DNA of 64,000 nucleotides from Rhodospirillales bacterium (GTDB lineage Bacteria; Pseudomonadota; Alphaproteobacteria; Acetobacterales; Acetobacteraceae): the NCBI GenBank assembly GCA_025359905.1, contig JANYDF010000078.1:1-64000 (forward strand). The letters are read 5' to 3'. Shown one piece after another: positions 51,389-61,060 of this stretch. The translations under genes and the position numbers were made by a program. Below the pieces are notes generated by a model. It ran no database searches. It saw only the letters and a program-made list of their open reading frames with translations, and was not told the origin of the DNA. The stretch's first letter is position 1, and the number at the start of each line of letters is the position of its first letter.

Positions 51389-52719
51389 CCGCGGTCCGCG
51401 CGCTGCAAGCGACCTACGATCGCATCGCAGCGGTCAACGATACTTACCGCGCCTATGTGACGCTCGACCCAGAAGGCGCTATGCGCAGCGCAGAGGCCGC
51501 CGACCGCGCCCGCAAAGACGGCCAATGGCTCGGCTTGCTGCATGGCATGCTGATCGCGGTGAAGGACAGCATCGACACCGCCGGCATCCGCACAGCCTGC
51601 GGCTCGCGCTTGTTTGCCGACCGGGTGCCTAACGAAGATGCACCGGTGGTACAGCGGTTGCGCAACGCCGGGGCTATCATTGTCGGCAAAGCATCGTTGA
51701 TGGAACTGTGCTTTGGTGTGCGCTCGACGGATATGATTGGCGGGCAAGTCCGCAACCCGTGGAATCCGGCACATGTGCCGGGCGGCTCCAGCGGCGGTTC
51801 CGCCGTCGCCGTGGCGCTCGGGTTGTGCGAAGGCGCGCTCGGTACCGACACTGGCGGTTCGGTGCGCATGCCTGCCACATTTTGCGGCATCACCGGCTTG
51901 CGTCCCACCCATGGCCGCGTCTCCAATCGCGGTGCGCTGCCGGTGAGCGCTTCGTTCGACACGATCGGCCCGATGGCGCGCAGCGTCGATGACGTGGCGC
52001 GGATGCTGGTGACGATGGCCGGCCACGACCCGCTCGACCCAACCTCGGCCGATATGCCGCTGGCAGCCGATATCCTGTCGTTGTCCGCCAGCGTCGGCGG
52101 CCTGCGCATCGGCGTGCCGCGGCATTTCTATTTCGACGATATCGACCCGGAGATTGCCCAAGCCGTGCGCAACCTTGCCCAAACTCTGGGCGAAGCCGGC
52201 GCAAAAATTGTAGCCGTCGACCTGCTGGGGGCGGAGGTGGCTCACCGCTACGCCACCACGATCATCTTGCCGGATGCCTGCGAAGTTCATGCGCGGGCGT
52301 TGGATGAGCGCGCCGATGACTTTTCCGTGCAGGTCCGGCAGCGAATGATCAAGGGCCGCGACCGCAGCGGCGTAGACTACGCCGCCGCCGAGCGATTCCG
52401 CGCCGAGTGGCGGCGGACACTGCGCGCGTTGTTCGGCGAAATCGATATTCTGTTGTACCCAGGCTCACCATTTGCCGCTCCCCCCATTGAGGACGGCGCC
52501 CATTTGGAAGATTCCACCCGTCACGCCACACGCTTTACTTATGGGGGTGCGCTGGCGGGGTTACCCGGGCTTTCGGTCCCGTGCGGCTTTACCTCGACGG
52601 GGCTGCCCATCGGTGCGTTGATGGAAGCCGCCTGGGGCAATGAGTCCGTGCTGCTGCGCGCTGGCCGCGCTTGGCAGTGCGCAACCGACTGGCATTTGCG
52701 ACGTCCGGCTGCTGCGTGA
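51385..52719 (+). CDS. Amidase signature-family hydrolase
   Basis: A 444-residue amidase with the Ser-cisSer-Lys triad. Lys lies in LIAVKDSIDTAG (about residue 60), cis-Ser and the Gly/Ser-rich signature in PGGSSGGSAVAVALG, and the nucleophile in GTDTGGSVRMPATFCG. A TTG start at 51385 (TTGA) overlaps the stop of the preceding hydrolase and gives the normal N-terminus TAVRALQATYDRI. Substrates of the family range from acylamides to half-amides, allophanate and Glu-tRNA. The absence of gatB/C and the operon position argue against GatA. It would hydrolyse a linear amide in the same pathway. A 106-base gap follows. Confidence 0.92.
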   Translation: MTAVRALQATYDRIAAVNDTYRAYVTLDPEGAMRSAEAADRARKDGQWLGLLHGMLIAVKDSIDTAGIRTACGSRLFADRVPNEDAPVVQRLRNAGAIIVGKASLMELCFGVRSTDMIGGQVRNPWNPAHVPGGSSGGSAVAVALGLCEGALGTDTGGSVRMPATFCGITGLRPTHGRVSNRGALPVSASFDTIGPMARSVDDVARMLVTMAGHDPLDPTSADMPLAADILSLSASVGGLRIGVPRHFYFDDIDPEIAQAVRNLAQTLGEAGAKIVAVDLLGAEVAHRYATTIILPDACEVHARALDERADDFSVQVRQRMIKGRDRSGVDYAAAERFRAEWRRTLRALFGEIDILLYPGSPFAAPPIEDGAHLEDSTRHATRFTYGGALAGLPGLSVPCGFTSTGLPIGALMEAAWGNESVLLRAGRAWQCATDWHLRRPAAA

Positions 52720-52825
52720 CCGCTTTGCGGTTCCCGTTGTGCCCGGCACAGCTTTTGCTGGGAGACGCCTACGCCTTACGGCCCGAGACCTCGGCGAACG
52801 CGCCGCAACACAGAGTGGGGTTCAC

Positions 52826-53938
52826 ATGATATCATACCGGACGATGCTGCTCTCGCTTGCTGGGGGCGCCGCTGCGCTGCTGGCCGCCAATACCGGCTAT
52901 GCCGCAACACCCGATATCGAGGGCGCCAAGGCGCTGATCGCAGCACACAGCGTGCTGCCCACATTCACGCCACCCGCTGAGCCGTTCGACGCAAAAAAAT
53001 GCATGAAGGGCAAGAAGCTCCTCACCATGCCGGTGTCGAGCGCCAACCCGTTCACCAAGAACATCGCGCTTGCTGAAATCGCCGTCGGCAAAGAACTCGG
53101 CTTCGAAGTGAAGGAATGGGAAAACCAGGCTCAGCCCACGCAGTGGGTGCAGGGCATGGAATTCGCCATCAACAATCATTACGACGCCGTCGATCTGATG
53201 GGCGGCGTCAATCCGCAGGTGCTCGGCCCGCAGATCGCCCAGGCCAAGAAGGCCGGCATCAAGATTTATACGTCGCATCTGTACGACACCATCCAAACCC
53301 CTGACCCCAGCGTCGATCTTTCGATGCAGGTCCCGTATCACGATGTCGGCACGCTGCTGGCGAGCTGGGTGACGGTGAAGACCGGCGGCAAGGTCAATGC
53401 GGTGATCGTCGGCTCCGACGAAATCATCCCGACCGCGCCGTTCGTCAAAGGCATCACCGACGGGCTGAAGAACATCTGCGGTGCGAACTGCAAGTTCACC
53501 TACATCAACGCGCCGGTGCCGGAGTGGTCGACAAAGATCAAGATCGGCGTGCAATCGGCACTGATCGCCGATCCGACGATCAACTACATCATCCCGATCT
53601 ATGACAGCATGTCGCAGTTCGTGGTGCCGGCGTTGACCATCACCGGCCGCAAGGACGTCAAGATCGCCACCTTCAACGGCACGCCGTTCGTGATCGACCT
53701 GATCCAGAAGGGCAACGTCGAGATGGACGTGGGCGAAAGCCTCGGCTGGATCGCGCGTTCGATCCTGGATGGCTACATGCGCGACATGTGCGGCCTGAAG
53801 ACCTACACCGCATTGTATGTGCCGTTCTATCTGTTCGACAGCAGCAATGCCAAGAACGCCGGCACCCCGGCCGACTACGATCGTGGCTACGGCGACCAGC
53901 ACGTCGCAGGCTACGACAAGCTGTGGATGGTGAAGTGA
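52826..53938 (+). CDS. Periplasmic sugar-binding-type (PBP1) solute-binding protein
   Basis: A 370-residue binding protein of the ribose/xylose (PBP1) type. The signal peptide is MISYRTMLLSLAGGAAALLA with cleavage near ANTGYAA (residue 26). The mature domain has VSSANPFTKNIALAEIAVGKELG, NNHYDAVDLMGGVNP and KIATFNGTPFVIDLIQKGNVEMDVGESLGWIAR. It feeds the RbsA/RbsC-like ATPase and permease immediately downstream (GTGA overlap). A CC pair (KNICGANC) might form a disulfide. The ligand is presumably the compound degraded by the upstream enzymes rather than a sugar. Confidence 0.9.
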   Translation: MISYRTMLLSLAGGAAALLAANTGYAATPDIEGAKALIAAHSVLPTFTPPAEPFDAKKCMKGKKLLTMPVSSANPFTKNIALAEIAVGKELGFEVKEWENQAQPTQWVQGMEFAINNHYDAVDLMGGVNPQVLGPQIAQAKKAGIKIYTSHLYDTIQTPDPSVDLSMQVPYHDVGTLLASWVTVKTGGKVNAVIVGSDEIIPTAPFVKGITDGLKNICGANCKFTYINAPVPEWSTKIKIGVQSALIADPTINYIIPIYDSMSQFVVPALTITGRKDVKIATFNGTPFVIDLIQKGNVEMDVGESLGWIARSILDGYMRDMCGLKTYTALYVPFYLFDSSNAKNAGTPADYDRGYGDQHVAGYDKLWMVK

Positions 53939-55545
53939 GCAACGCGCCTCCGAAGCGCAGCGTGCCGGGGGAAGCCCCGGCACTATCGCTGCGGCACTTC
54001 TCCAAGCGCTTCGGCGGCGCACTGGCTTTGAACGACGTGTCGCTCGACGTTATGCCGGGCGAAGTGCTGGGCTTGCTGGGGCAAAATGGCTCCGGCAAGT
54101 CCACGCTCATCAAGATCCTATCTGGCTATCACGTGCCGGAACCCGGCGGCGAACTGCTCATCCATGGCGAGGGCGTGCCGCTGCCGGTCCCAGCCGGGAC
54201 CACCGAGAAACTCGGACTTGCCTTTGTGCATCAGCATCTTGGCTTGGTGCCGTCGCTCACCGTGCTGGAAAACCTCCGCATGAACGCCATCGCCAGCGAG
54301 ACCCGCTGGTGGATGAACTGGCGGCGCGAACGTGACCGCGCCCGCGAGGTGTTCGCCCGCTTCGGCCTCGATATCGACCCGGCGGCGCGCATTGCCGATT
54401 TGCCGCAGGTCGAGCGCGCGCTGGTGGCCATCGTGCGCGCGTTTGAATCAGTGCAGGCGCAAGGCCGCGACCATGCGGGCATTCTGGTGCTCGACGAACC
54501 TACTCCATTCTTGCCGAAAACCGGCGTCGATCAATTGTTCAGCCTCGTGCGCGCCATCGTGCGCGAAGGTGCGGCGGTTATCTTCGTCTCGCATGACGTG
54601 GACGAGATCATGGACATCACCGACCGCGCCACCGTGCTGCGCGACGGCGTTCTGGCTGGCACCCTGGATAGCAAGGGCGCCACGCACGACGATTTCGTTG
54701 AGCTCATTGTCGGCCGCCGCGTCGATCTGTTCCACACCACACCCAAGGATATGTCGGGCCGCCCCGTGACAGTCGGTGTCCGCAATGTCACTGGCGGCTC
54801 GCTGCGCGATGTGTCGGTCGACATTCACCAGGGCGAAATCCTCGGCCTTGCCGGCTTGATCGGCTCGGGCTTCGACGACCTGCCGTATCAAATCTACGGC
54901 GCCCGCCCGGCCAGCAGCGGCACAATCCGTTTGCCGAGTGGGCAAGAAGCCCAGTTGCACCATATGTCGCCGCCTGCCGCACTGGATGCGGGCATTGCGC
55001 TGCTGCCGTCGGACCGGCTTGGGGCGGCCGGGGTTGGGGCGCTGTCGATTGCCGACAATGTTTCTCTGCCGGTGCTCGATGAATTCCGTCGCTTGCTGCT
55101 GGATTGGCCCGGCATCTTCAGCCGCGCGATGCAACTCGGCACCAATTATCAAGTACGGCCCAACAAGCCGGAAATGAAACTGGCCTCCCTGTCCGGCGGC
55201 AATCAGCAGAAAGTGCTGATGGCCAAGTGGCTGCAGACCGAGCCGAAGCTGCTGCTGCTCGATGAGCCAACGCAAGGGGTGGACGTCGGCGCGCGGCAGC
55301 ATCTGTACGGCGCGCTATCCGAGGCGGCCGGGCGGGGCATTTCCGTGCTGGTTGCGAGCACCGATTTCGAGCAGTTGGCGCAAATCTGCGACCGCGTGCT
55401 GATCTTCGCCCGCGGAGTAATTATCGCCGAGTTGCAAGGCAGCGCCATCACCAAGGGCAATATTGCCGAGCAATGCGTACGCGGCGCGAGCCAAACCACA
55501 GCCTCAGCCGATCACGCCAAACGACAGGGTGCCGCCACGTCATGA
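53935..55545 (+). CDS. RbsA-like dual-domain ABC ATPase with a degenerate first signature
   Basis: A 536-residue tandem ATPase starting at the GTG 53935 that overlaps the binding-protein stop. In the first domain, Walker A GQNGSGKSTLIKIL, Q-loop LAFVHQHLGL, Walker B ILVLDEPT and VSHDVDE are present, but the LSGGQ position reads DLPQVERALVAIVRA. The second domain has the usual degenerate Walker A (LAGLIGSGFDDL) and an intact LSGGNQQKVLMAKWL with LLLDEPTQGVDVG. Ribose-type ATPases keep one functional and one degenerate site. Here the first domain's signature is also non-canonical, so site pairing may be unusual. Confidence 0.9.
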   Translation: MSNAPPKRSVPGEAPALSLRHFSKRFGGALALNDVSLDVMPGEVLGLLGQNGSGKSTLIKILSGYHVPEPGGELLIHGEGVPLPVPAGTTEKLGLAFVHQHLGLVPSLTVLENLRMNAIASETRWWMNWRRERDRAREVFARFGLDIDPAARIADLPQVERALVAIVRAFESVQAQGRDHAGILVLDEPTPFLPKTGVDQLFSLVRAIVREGAAVIFVSHDVDEIMDITDRATVLRDGVLAGTLDSKGATHDDFVELIVGRRVDLFHTTPKDMSGRPVTVGVRNVTGGSLRDVSVDIHQGEILGLAGLIGSGFDDLPYQIYGARPASSGTIRLPSGQEAQLHHMSPPAALDAGIALLPSDRLGAAGVGALSIADNVSLPVLDEFRRLLLDWPGIFSRAMQLGTNYQVRPNKPEMKLASLSGGNQQKVLMAKWLQTEPKLLLLDEPTQGVDVGARQHLYGALSEAAGRGISVLVASTDFEQLAQICDRVLIFARGVIIAELQGSAITKGNIAEQCVRGASQTTASADHAKRQGAATS

Positions 55546-56546
55546 CGCAAGCCCCATCTGCCACAGCACCCGCCAGCACGGCCCGCAAGTTCAACTGGGT
55601 GCGCTTCCTCGAAGCTTACGCCTTGGTGTTCGCGCTCATTTTGCTCGGCGCAGTGTTCGGCGCGCTGCGCCCCGAATCGTTCCTGTCATGGGGCAACATC
55701 TCCACCATGCTCGGCTCGCAGGCCGTGCTGGTGGTGCTGACCATGGCGCTGATCATCCCGCTCACCGCAGGCGACTTCGACCTGTCGGTGGCCAGCATGC
55801 TGACGCTGTCGGCGATGATCATCGCCGTGCTGAATGCGCAGATGGGTGTGGAACTGTTGCCTTCGATCGGCGTGGCATTGCTGGCCGGTGCGATTCTGGG
55901 CGCGCTGAATGCGTGGTTCATCCTGTATTTCCGCATTCCCTCGCTCATCGTAACACTCGGAACCGGCACATTCGTCAACGGTTTGGTGTTGTGGATGAGC
56001 GGTTCGATGACCATCAGCGGTCTTGACGACGCTCTTGTCGAGTGGGTGGTCGTGCGGCGTGTGTTCGGCATCCCGCTGGCGTTTTACTATGCCGTGGCAC
56101 TCTGCGCGGTGATTTGGTACTTCTTCGGCTACACGACGGCTGGCCGCCGCCTGTTGTTCGTCGGGCGCGGCCGCGAAGTGGCGCGGCTGTCCGGCATCCG
56201 GGTCGACCGCGTGCGGATGTTCAGCCTGATCACCTCCGGCGTACTGTCCGCCGCATCCGGCGTCATGTATGCGGGCACCATCGGCGCGGCGGACCCGCTC
56301 TCGGGCCTGACGTTCATGCTGCCGGGCTTTGCCGCAGCGTTCTTGGGCGCCACCAGCGTTTCGCCGGGCCGCTTCAATCCCTGGGGCTCGTTGGTCGCGG
56401 TGTACTTCCTGGTCATCGGCATCACCGGCCTGACCATTCTGGGCATTCAAACCTTCGTGCAGAACCTGTTCTACGGCGGCGGCTTGGTGCTGGCCGTGGC
56501 GCTGTCGCAGTTGGTGCGCAACCGCGAGGCGCAGGACTTCACCTGA
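55542..56546 (+). CDS. RbsC-like ABC transporter permease
   Basis: A 334-residue permease of the ribose/branched-chain type with eight to ten hydrophobic segments. Conserved: IPLTAGDFDLSVASMLTLSAMI near residue 75 (the family Gly-x-x-Asp-Leu-Ser-Val motif), IPSLIVTLGTGTFVNGL, and the late FLGATSVSPGRFNPWGSLVAVYFL. The ATG overlaps the ATPase stop (ATGA). It completes a three-gene importer for the operon's presumed nitrogenous substrate and ends three bases from the convergent SDR gene. Confidence 0.92.
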   Translation: MTQAPSATAPASTARKFNWVRFLEAYALVFALILLGAVFGALRPESFLSWGNISTMLGSQAVLVVLTMALIIPLTAGDFDLSVASMLTLSAMIIAVLNAQMGVELLPSIGVALLAGAILGALNAWFILYFRIPSLIVTLGTGTFVNGLVLWMSGSMTISGLDDALVEWVVVRRVFGIPLAFYYAVALCAVIWYFFGYTTAGRRLLFVGRGREVARLSGIRVDRVRMFSLITSGVLSAASGVMYAGTIGAADPLSGLTFMLPGFAAAFLGATSVSPGRFNPWGSLVAVYFLVIGITGLTILGIQTFVQNLFYGGGLVLAVALSQLVRNREAQDFT

Positions 56547-56549
56547 TCG

Positions 56550-57266
56550 CTACACCATGCCGCCATTCACGCCGATCACTTGGCCGGTGACCCACCGGCC
56601 TTGATCGGAGGCGAGAAAAGCAACCGCGTCGGCAATGTCGGCCGGTTGCCCGACCCGCCCCAGTGGCGTGATGCTGGGCGCATGCTGGCGGGTGGCGTCG
56701 GACATCATATCCGTGTCGGTGGCGCCCGGTGCGACGGCATTGACCGTGATGCCGCGCCCGCCCACTTCGCGCGCCAGCACGCGGACAAACTGCTCCACCG
56801 CCGCCTTGCTGGCAGCGTACAGCCCGTAGCCGGGGAATACCTGCAGCGTCAAATTGGTGGAAATCGCCACGATCCGCCCGCCGTCGCGCACCCGCCGCGC
56901 CGCTTCGGCCAGCGTGAAGAAAGCGCCGCGCGTGTTGACAGAAAAGCAGGCGTCGAAGTCGGCGGCAGTGGCTTCGGCCAGCGTACCGCTGGTCAGCACC
57001 CCGGCGTTTGCCACCACGATACTGGGCGGCCCGAACGCGGTAGACGTTGCCGCGAATAAATGCCGCACATCGTCCTCGCGCGCCACGTCGGCGGCAATCG
57101 CCATCGCACGCCCACCCGCTGCGCGGATGGCGTCCACCACGCCCTGCGCCTCCGTAGCGCGCGTGGCATACGCCACCGCCACCGCAGCGCCATCTGCGGC
57201 CAGCCGCAGCGCGATGCCACGGCCGATGCCGCGCGAGCCGCCGGTGACGATGGCGACCGGGCTCAT
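56550..57266 (-). CDS. Short-chain dehydrogenase/reductase
   Basis: A 238-residue SDR, complete with VTGGSRGIGRGIALRL at the N-terminus, NAGVLTSGTLAEATAADF, the catalytic YGLYAASKAAVEQFV and the C-terminal VTGQVIGVNGGMV. An Arg after the second strand (ATRATEAQ) favours NADPH. It overlaps the end of the inositol-monophosphatase-like gene by four bases, and the two run opposite to the catabolic operon. The substrate is unknown. Close convergence with the permease suggests the two genes form a separate transcript. Confidence 0.9.
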   Translation of the reverse strand: MSPVAIVTGGSRGIGRGIALRLAADGAAVAVAYATRATEAQGVVDAIRAAGGRAMAIAADVAREDDVRHLFAATSTAFGPPSIVVANAGVLTSGTLAEATAADFDACFSVNTRGAFFTLAEAARRVRDGGRIVAISTNLTLQVFPGYGLYAASKAAVEQFVRVLAREVGGRGITVNAVAPGATDTDMMSDATRQHAPSITPLGRVGQPADIADAVAFLASDQGRWVTGQVIGVNGGMV

Positions 57267-58090
57267 GCGAACAACACGTCGCGCAGCGCGTGGAAGCTGG
57301 CTTCATCCGTCGTGCAGATCAGCCCGCCGCCGGTGCTGGTTGGACTGTAGGGCGAGCCATCGAAGCGTGCCGAATACCCGCCCGCTTCCTGGTGCAACAG
57401 CCAGCCCGGCGCATGGTCCCACGGCATCAGGCGGTAGAAGGTCAAGAAGTGGCACTGTCCGGCAGCGGCCAGGCGGTATTGATGCGCGGCGCAGCGAAAA
57501 TCCCAACTGGCCGCCACCTTGTGCAGATTGCCGCACACGGCGGCGCGCTGCGGTTGCGGCAAGTAGCGCCAGCCCACACAGCCGGTCATCAAGTCCGGCG
57601 CGGCCGGGGCCGCCACACGCAAGTCCTGCCGGTTGCCGTCGACCGTCTGCATCCAGGCGCCCTCGCCGCGCAGCGCGAAGGCGGTGTCATCGCCCATCGG
57701 GTCATGGATCGCCGCAGCGACGATCTCGCCGCGCACAATCGCCGCCGCCATCGTGCCGAACAGCGGCAGGCCCGAGGCATAGTTCGCGGTGCCGTCGATC
57801 GGATCGACCACGAACGACAAGTCCGCCCCGGCCAATGCCCCCAGCAATTCCGGATCGGCCGAGGCAGCTTCCTCGCCCACCACCACACAGCCAGGGAAAC
57901 GGCGCACTAACCCGGCGGTGATCACCCGCTCGGCGGCCTCATCGGCCTCGGTGACCAGATCGAGCGGGCCGCTTTTGGTGCGCACCTCCCCGTCCAGCAG
58001 GTTGCGGAATCGCGGCAATACTTCGGCACGAGCGGCGTCGCGCAGAATGGTTCCGAGATCGGCGAGGTCAGCAGCGGAAAATATCGTCAT
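57263..58090 (-). CDS. Inositol monophosphatase family protein
   Basis: A 275-residue Mg-dependent phosphatase of the IMPase superfamily. Metal-binding motifs are intact: VVGEEAA (Glu), FVVDPIDGTANYASGL (Asp-x-x-Asp-Gly-Thr), and MPWDHAPGWLLHQEAGG (Trp-Asp). The start ATG at 58090 begins close to the conserved core. Substrates could be inositol phosphate, histidinol phosphate or a nucleotide such as PAP. The downstream SDR overlaps its end, implying cotranscription. Nothing in the flanks points to a specific pathway. Confidence 0.92.
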   Translation of the reverse strand: MTIFSAADLADLGTILRDAARAEVLPRFRNLLDGEVRTKSGPLDLVTEADEAAERVITAGLVRRFPGCVVVGEEAASADPELLGALAGADLSFVVDPIDGTANYASGLPLFGTMAAAIVRGEIVAAAIHDPMGDDTAFALRGEGAWMQTVDGNRQDLRVAAPAAPDLMTGCVGWRYLPQPQRAAVCGNLHKVAASWDFRCAAHQYRLAAAGQCHFLTFYRLMPWDHAPGWLLHQEAGGYSARFDGSPYSPTSTGGGLICTTDEASFHALRDVLFA

Positions 58091-58171
58091 GCGGCGGATG
58101 GTGGCCGGGCGACGGCGCCTGGGCAAGCGATGGTTGTTGGTCCAGTCCGATGATCGCGCTATGTTCCGCGC

Positions 58172-58752
58172 ATGGTAGCCGCGCTGAGAATGCCGCCCCG
58201 TCACATGACCGTCCCCGAGTTCCTGGAATGGGACCCGGAGGATGGCAGCGGCCAGCTATGGCAGTTGCGCGACGGCGAGCCGGAGATGATGGCGCCAGCA
58301 TCGATCCGGCACGGCAGCATTCAGTCTCGGCTCAGCTACCTGCTCACCGGGCACCTCGACCGGCAAGCTGGGTCTTGCCGCGCCGTGATTGCCCCCGGCG
58401 TCGTGCCGCGAGTTCGAGCCGACACGAACATGTTGATCCCGGATATTGGAGTCACCTGCTCTGCAGAGACCGATGGCATTGCCCTCAGCAATCCGGTCGT
58501 GCTCATCGAGATTCTGTCGCCGTCCAACGAAGCGCAAACGCGCGCTAATATCTGGGCGTACTGCACAATCCCGTCGGTGATGGAAATTCTCGTGCTGCAT
58601 ACCAGCCGGATCGGCGCTGAACTGCTGCGGCGCGGTGCGGATGGCAATTGGCCGGCGCGACCGATACAACTGGGTCCGGACGACGGCATTCACTTGGAAA
58701 GCCTCGGCTTCGCTGCGCCGTTGCTTGCGGCGTACACCAACTCAGGGCTGGG

Positions 58753-58756
<4 letters not shown>
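58172..58756 (+). CDS. Uma2 (DUF820) family putative nuclease-like protein
   Basis: A 194-residue Uma2/DUF820 protein with a restriction-endonuclease-like (PD-(D/E)XK) fold. The motif PDIGVTC with acidic D and VVLIEILSPSN (E-x-x-S-P) are the hallmarks. The N-terminus RHMTVPEFLEW is also typical. Function is unknown for most of the family; many copies in one genome are common in cyanobacteria and less so here. It overlaps the hflX 3' end by four bases in convergent orientation. The start at 58172 (ATG GTA GCC) was chosen for its position before the conserved segment; an ATG at 58205 is possible. Confidence 0.87.
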
Positions 58757-60003
<1,247 letters not shown>

Positions 60004-60064
60004 CGCCGCTCGGGTTGGTGCAGCCGTGCCGCCCCCGCGCGTGCGCGGGGCGGCGGCCGTTCCG

Positions 60065-60364
60065 TTAGCTTCCGAGTGCAGCCGGAGTCTCCCGTGGGGT
60101 GATCGTCAGAGTGGTGGACGAGCCTTCCGGCTTCGCACCATCGAACAACTGAATGGGCGCGCCCGGCATCACTGTGCTGATGGCGTGCTTGTACACCAAC
60201 TGGGTATGACCATCGCGGCGCAGCAGCACCGAGAAATTATCAAACCAAGTGATAATGCCCTGTAGTTTCACGCCGTTCACCAAAAACACGGTGACCGGAG
60301 TTTTGTTCTTGCGCACATGATTCAGGAATACGTCCTGAACGTTCTGCGACTTCTCGTTCGCCAC
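60065..60364 (-). CDS. hfq: RNA chaperone Hfq
   Basis: A 99-residue Sm-like hexameric RNA-binding protein that pairs small RNAs with mRNAs. Sm1 and Sm2 are complete: [42 protein letters not shown] and [15 protein letters not shown] (the YKHA poly-U site). A C-terminal tail of about 30 residues is rich in Ser, Thr and Pro, longer than in many alphaproteobacteria. It is first of the hfq-hflX pair. The normal neighbours ntrYX are separated from it by two plus-strand genes. It is likely the sRNA hub for any RNA from the 5.3-6.1 kb gap. Confidence 0.97.
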   Translation of the reverse strand: MANEKSQNVQDVFLNHVRKNKTPVTVFLVNGVKLQGIITWFDNFSVLLRRDGHTQLVYKHAISTVMPGAPIQLFDGAKPEGSSTTLTITPRETPAALGS

Positions 60365-60548
60365 GAGGTGATCCTTTTTCTTGCCTTTGATTCAGCGCGT
60401 CCGGAACGCCTCCTGTTGCTTGGCAACCAGGATTCCGCTCCAGCTTAGTCTCAAACCGTCCCTATGCAAGAACACGACATCGTGCCCCCAGGACGGCAGT
60501 TGAAAAGCAATGATACCACCACGTCGCGCTGCGTGCTGCCCCCAGTCT

Positions 60549-60573
60549 GCATGGCTGTGTGGCGTTGCCATGC
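60549..60573. promoter_or_regulatory. Inverted repeat GCATGGC ... GCCATGC in the hfq-DMT gap
   Basis: Seven-base perfect arms (60549-60555 and 60567-60573) surround an 11-base spacer, 40 bases before the DMT gene. A TATAAG at 60600-60605 might be its -10 element, with a nearly leaderless transcript. No regulator is recognised nearby. Confidence 0.3.
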
Positions 60574-60613
60574 CGTAACTGCGCGGCAGCATGGTCCTGT
60601 ATAAGCTTGTCCG

Positions 60614-61060
60614 ATGAATTGGTGGCCCGTCGCCTTCACACTGTTCGCCGCGTCGCTGCTGCCGGTGCAAGCCGCCTTCAACGGCGCCTTGAACCGCGCG
60701 TTCGGCAGCCCGTTACTGGTGGTGCTGATCAGCCTCAGCGGCAGTGCGGTGTTCATCGTCGCGGTTGGGCTGGCTTGCGGCCAACTGAGCCTGCCGGGAG
60801 CCGGACGGGCGGCGCTGGTGCCCTGGTGGGCGTGGCCGGCCGGGGTCTGCGGCGCGATCTATCTCAGCAGCCAACCGCTCGTCGCGCCCCGCTTGGGGGC
60901 GGCGACATACATGAGCCTCGCCGTGACCGGACAAATAACGGCGGCCCTGGCGCTCGACCATTTTGGCGCGCTGCACCTGCCGCAGCACAACGCCTCGCCG
61001 CTGCGCATTCTGGGCGTGCTGATTATGGCCGCCGGCGTCGTGCTGATCGCGCGGTTCTGA
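60614..61060 (+). CDS. DMT-family (YdcZ/DUF606-like) small membrane transporter
   Basis: A 148-residue membrane protein with four to five hydrophobic segments. The N-terminal WWPVAFTLFAASLLPVQAAFNGAL and the internal PLLVVLISLSGSAVFIVAV, PLVAPRLGAATYMSLAVTGQITAALALDHFG match the DUF606/YdcZ group of the drug/metabolite superfamily. Substrate is unknown. It overlaps the sulfotransferase-like gene (TGATG) and forms with it a two-gene plus-strand unit inserted between ntrX and hfq. Confidence 0.88.
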   Translation: MNWWPVAFTLFAASLLPVQAAFNGALNRAFGSPLLVVLISLSGSAVFIVAVGLACGQLSLPGAGRAALVPWWAWPAGVCGAIYLSSQPLVAPRLGAATYMSLAVTGQITAALALDHFGALHLPQHNASPLRILGVLIMAAGVVLIARF

